A DNA stretch of 16,376 bases from UBA5359 sp028699365 [NCBI: bacterium] (lineage in GTDB: Bacteria; UBP13; UBA5359): the NCBI GenBank assembly GCA_028699365.1, contig JAQVUQ010000012.1:1-16376 (forward strand), written 5' to 3'. Positions 15,133-16,376 of this stretch are shown one piece after another. The notes beneath the pieces are model-generated. The model saw only the letters and a program-made list of their open reading frames with translations, ran no database searches and was not told where the DNA came from. How positions within the stretch are numbered: the first letter of the stretch is position 1; each line of letters begins with the position of its first letter. The position numbers and the translations under genes were made by a program.

Positions 15133-15145
15133 GATAATCATTATC
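15133..15145. promoter_or_regulatory. Perfect palindrome GATAATCATTATC before the GH172 gene
   Basis: GATAAT, one central C, ATTATC: perfect 6-1-6 dyad symmetry ending directly at the hydrolase ribosome binding site (AAGGAGG from 15146). It equals the last 13 nt of the classic 19-nt Fur-box consensus, but the first hexamer is not present. As an operator it could block transcription or translation start; CATAAT at 15125-15130 may be a -10 box without a clear -35 box, as in many activator-dependent promoters. Confidence 0.4.
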
Positions 15146-15161
15146 AAGGAGGATCAAGGCA

Positions 15162-16244
15162 ATGCCTTTCAATGGGCTGGGCATGAATATGGGCAACCTG
15201 TCCAGAGTGTCTGCAGCTAAGACGAGATCCATCAGTCCGGAAAATTTTACCGGGGAAAAAGGTAAAGGAGGTATGGCAGAGGAGGGTACCGGAGCCTTGT
15301 GTGCCGAAAAGCTTGGCCAGGGGTGGAAAGTCTCACCTTCAATCGTCATCGAACCTGGCGAGAACAGGACTCTGGCAGAGATAGAAGGTTCCGGCGCCAT
15401 TCAACAGATATGGCTGACGCCTGCCGCGCGGCAGTGGCGCTTCAATATCCTGCGCATCTATTGGGATGGTTCGGAAACGCCATCGGTGGAATGCCCGGTG
15501 GGTGATTTCTTTGCCTGCGGTTGGGGACAGTATGCCCAGGTCAGTTCTCTGGCCGTATGTGTCAACCCTTGTAGCGGCCTTAACTGTTACTGGGAAATGC
15601 CCTTCCGCCGGAGGTGTCGGATCACCATGGAGAATATAGCTGCAGAGAATATGACGCTCTATTATCAGATAAACTATACTCTGACAGAAGTGCCGGGCGA
15701 TGCCGCCTATTTCCATGCGCAGTTCCGAAGGGTGAACCCTCTGCCCTATAAGGAGGTCTACACGATCCTCGATGGTGTAACGGGACAAGGGCAGTATGTG
15801 GGAACTTACATGGCCTGGGGTGTGCATAGCAACGGCTGGTGGGGAGAAGGCGAGATAAAATTCTACATAGATGGGGATGAGGAGTTCCCCACTATCTGCG
15901 GCACGGGCACGGAAGATTATTTCTGCGGCTCCTATAACTTTGATATAGGCCAGGAAAAGGGAGGCTACAGAGAGTTCACTACTCCCTATTCCGGACTCTC
16001 CCAGGTTATACGTCCGGATGGTCTTTACAACTCTCAACAGCGTTTCGGCATGTATCGCTGGCATATAGCTGATCCGGTGCGTTTTGATGAGGACCTGCGG
16101 GTAACAATACAGGCTCTGGGATGGCGCAAAGGGGGGTATCTGCCGTTGCAGGACGATATAGCTTCTGTAGCCTACTGGTATCAGACGCTGCCGACAGTGC
16201 CTTTTCAGCCGTTGCCTGAGAAGGATAAGCTGGAGATAATATAA
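15162..16244 (+). CDS. GH172 family (DUF2961) glycoside hydrolase
   Basis: 360 residues, the usual size of single-domain DUF2961 proteins, now CAZy family GH172. Known members act on fructofuranose or arabinofuranose linkages (difructose dianhydride I, alpha-D-arabinofuranosides of arabinan). Family hallmarks are present: the N-terminal GNLSRVSAAKTRSISPENFTG, IQQIWLTP, the VECPVGDFFACGWG segment, and GTGTEDYFCGSYNF with E251, probably one of the two catalytic glutamates; E229, E231 or E271 could be the other. GWWGEGEIKFYIDGDEEFPT is also typical. There is no signal peptide, so it should act in the cytosol on imported oligosaccharides, probably as a homo-oligomer (trimers or hexamers are known). 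AAGGAGG lies 9 nt before ATG 15162. It is divergent from the AraC-type regulator. Substrate not predictable from here. Confidence 0.93.
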   Translation: MPFNGLGMNMGNLSRVSAAKTRSISPENFTGEKGKGGMAEEGTGALCAEKLGQGWKVSPSIVIEPGENRTLAEIEGSGAIQQIWLTPAARQWRFNILRIYWDGSETPSVECPVGDFFACGWGQYAQVSSLAVCVNPCSGLNCYWEMPFRRRCRITMENIAAENMTLYYQINYTLTEVPGDAAYFHAQFRRVNPLPYKEVYTILDGVTGQGQYVGTYMAWGVHSNGWWGEGEIKFYIDGDEEFPTICGTGTEDYFCGSYNFDIGQEKGGYREFTTPYSGLSQVIRPDGLYNSQQRFGMYRWHIADPVRFDEDLRVTIQALGWRKGGYLPLQDDIASVAYWYQTLPTVPFQPLPEKDKLEII

Positions 16245-16261
16245 TCGAGTTACCCTTTGCT

Positions 16262-16376
16262 TTAATCCCGGTTTTTTGCCGGGCGACGTAGTCTGAACAG
16301 CATAAGGGCAACTATCGCCAGCAAGAAAATGCCTGTTGCGGGCAGACCATCCGCCTTGCGTCTTTGTAACGGAGAT
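16262..16376 (-). CDS. C-terminal end of a sortase-anchored (LPXTG) surface protein, partial
   Basis: Reading the minus strand from the window edge gives 37 residues and a TAA stop. They contain LPATG, then a hydrophobic segment IFLLAIVALMLF and a basic tail RLRRPAKNRD, which is the exact layout of a class A sortase sorting signal. The preceding visible residues (QRRKADG) look like a wall-spanning linker. Sortase would cut between T and G and join the protein to peptidoglycan, so the product is expected on the cell surface, secreted through Sec. The rest of the gene, including any catalytic or binding domains, lies beyond the window. It is convergent with the GH172 gene, only 17 nt from its stop. 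Too short for a long-ORF search, but the motif order makes chance unlikely. Confidence 0.85.
   Translation of the reverse strand, partial: SPLQRRKADGLPATGIFLLAIVALMLFRLRRPAKNRD
16267..16283. terminator. Small hairpin in the convergent 3' ends
   Basis: CCCGG and CCGGG form a 5-bp stem around TTTTTTG. It lies inside the last codons of the LPXTG gene and 23 nt after the GH172 stop. No T-run follows on the plus strand; on the minus strand the bases after it are ATTAAAGC. It could help end GH172 transcription, but support is weak. Confidence 0.3.

Overview
The window comes from a fairly GC-rich, endospore-former-type Bacillota (Firmicutes), most likely a clostridial lineage. The core is the conserved block spoVG - glmU - prs - ctc - pth - mfd - foldase lipoprotein - mazG (yabN) - hup. 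Strong AGGAGG-type ribosome binding sites, sigma-A-like promoters and an LPXTG sorting signal on the last gene all fit a Gram-positive cell. I cannot name the genus.

Left part (1-3690). An open frame cut by the window edge encodes the C-terminal half of a RecQ-like superfamily II helicase with a long, unassigned C-terminal region. It is clearly AT-richer than the rest (about 35% GC in 721-780, against about 67% in 9661-9720 of mfd), which suggests acquired DNA ending near 1750. Next come a WYL-domain transcription factor and a small cytosolic von Willebrand A protein with a slightly altered metal site, closed by a perfect 18-bp hairpin.

Core part (3720-14003). spoVG has its own promoter. A 207-nt non-coding stretch then ends in a perfect-consensus sigma-A promoter (TTGACA, 17 nt, TATAAT) that drives tRNA-Gln(UUG) and probably the tightly packed genes behind it. 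These make UDP-GlcNAc (GlmU) and PRPP (Prs), supply a ribosomal stress protein (L25/Ctc), recycle peptidyl-tRNA (Pth), couple repair to transcription (Mfd), fold exported proteins (PrsA/SurA-like lipoprotein), clean nucleotide pools (MazG) and compact DNA (HU). A 33-nt hairpin after hup probably ends the operon. The fin and spoVT genes found at this locus in Bacillus subtilis are absent here.

Right part (14004-16376). An AraC-family regulator (minus strand) diverges from a GH172/DUF2961 glycoside hydrolase gene. The 155 nt between them carry a good promoter for the regulator overlapped by a near-palindrome, and a perfect 13-nt palindrome just upstream of the hydrolase ribosome binding site. 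This looks like a small sugar-inducible carbohydrate module. Convergent with the hydrolase, only 17 nt away, is the C-terminal end of a sortase-anchored surface protein (LPATG, hydrophobic segment, basic tail) that runs off the right edge. No CRISPR array, insertion sequence or rRNA was seen.
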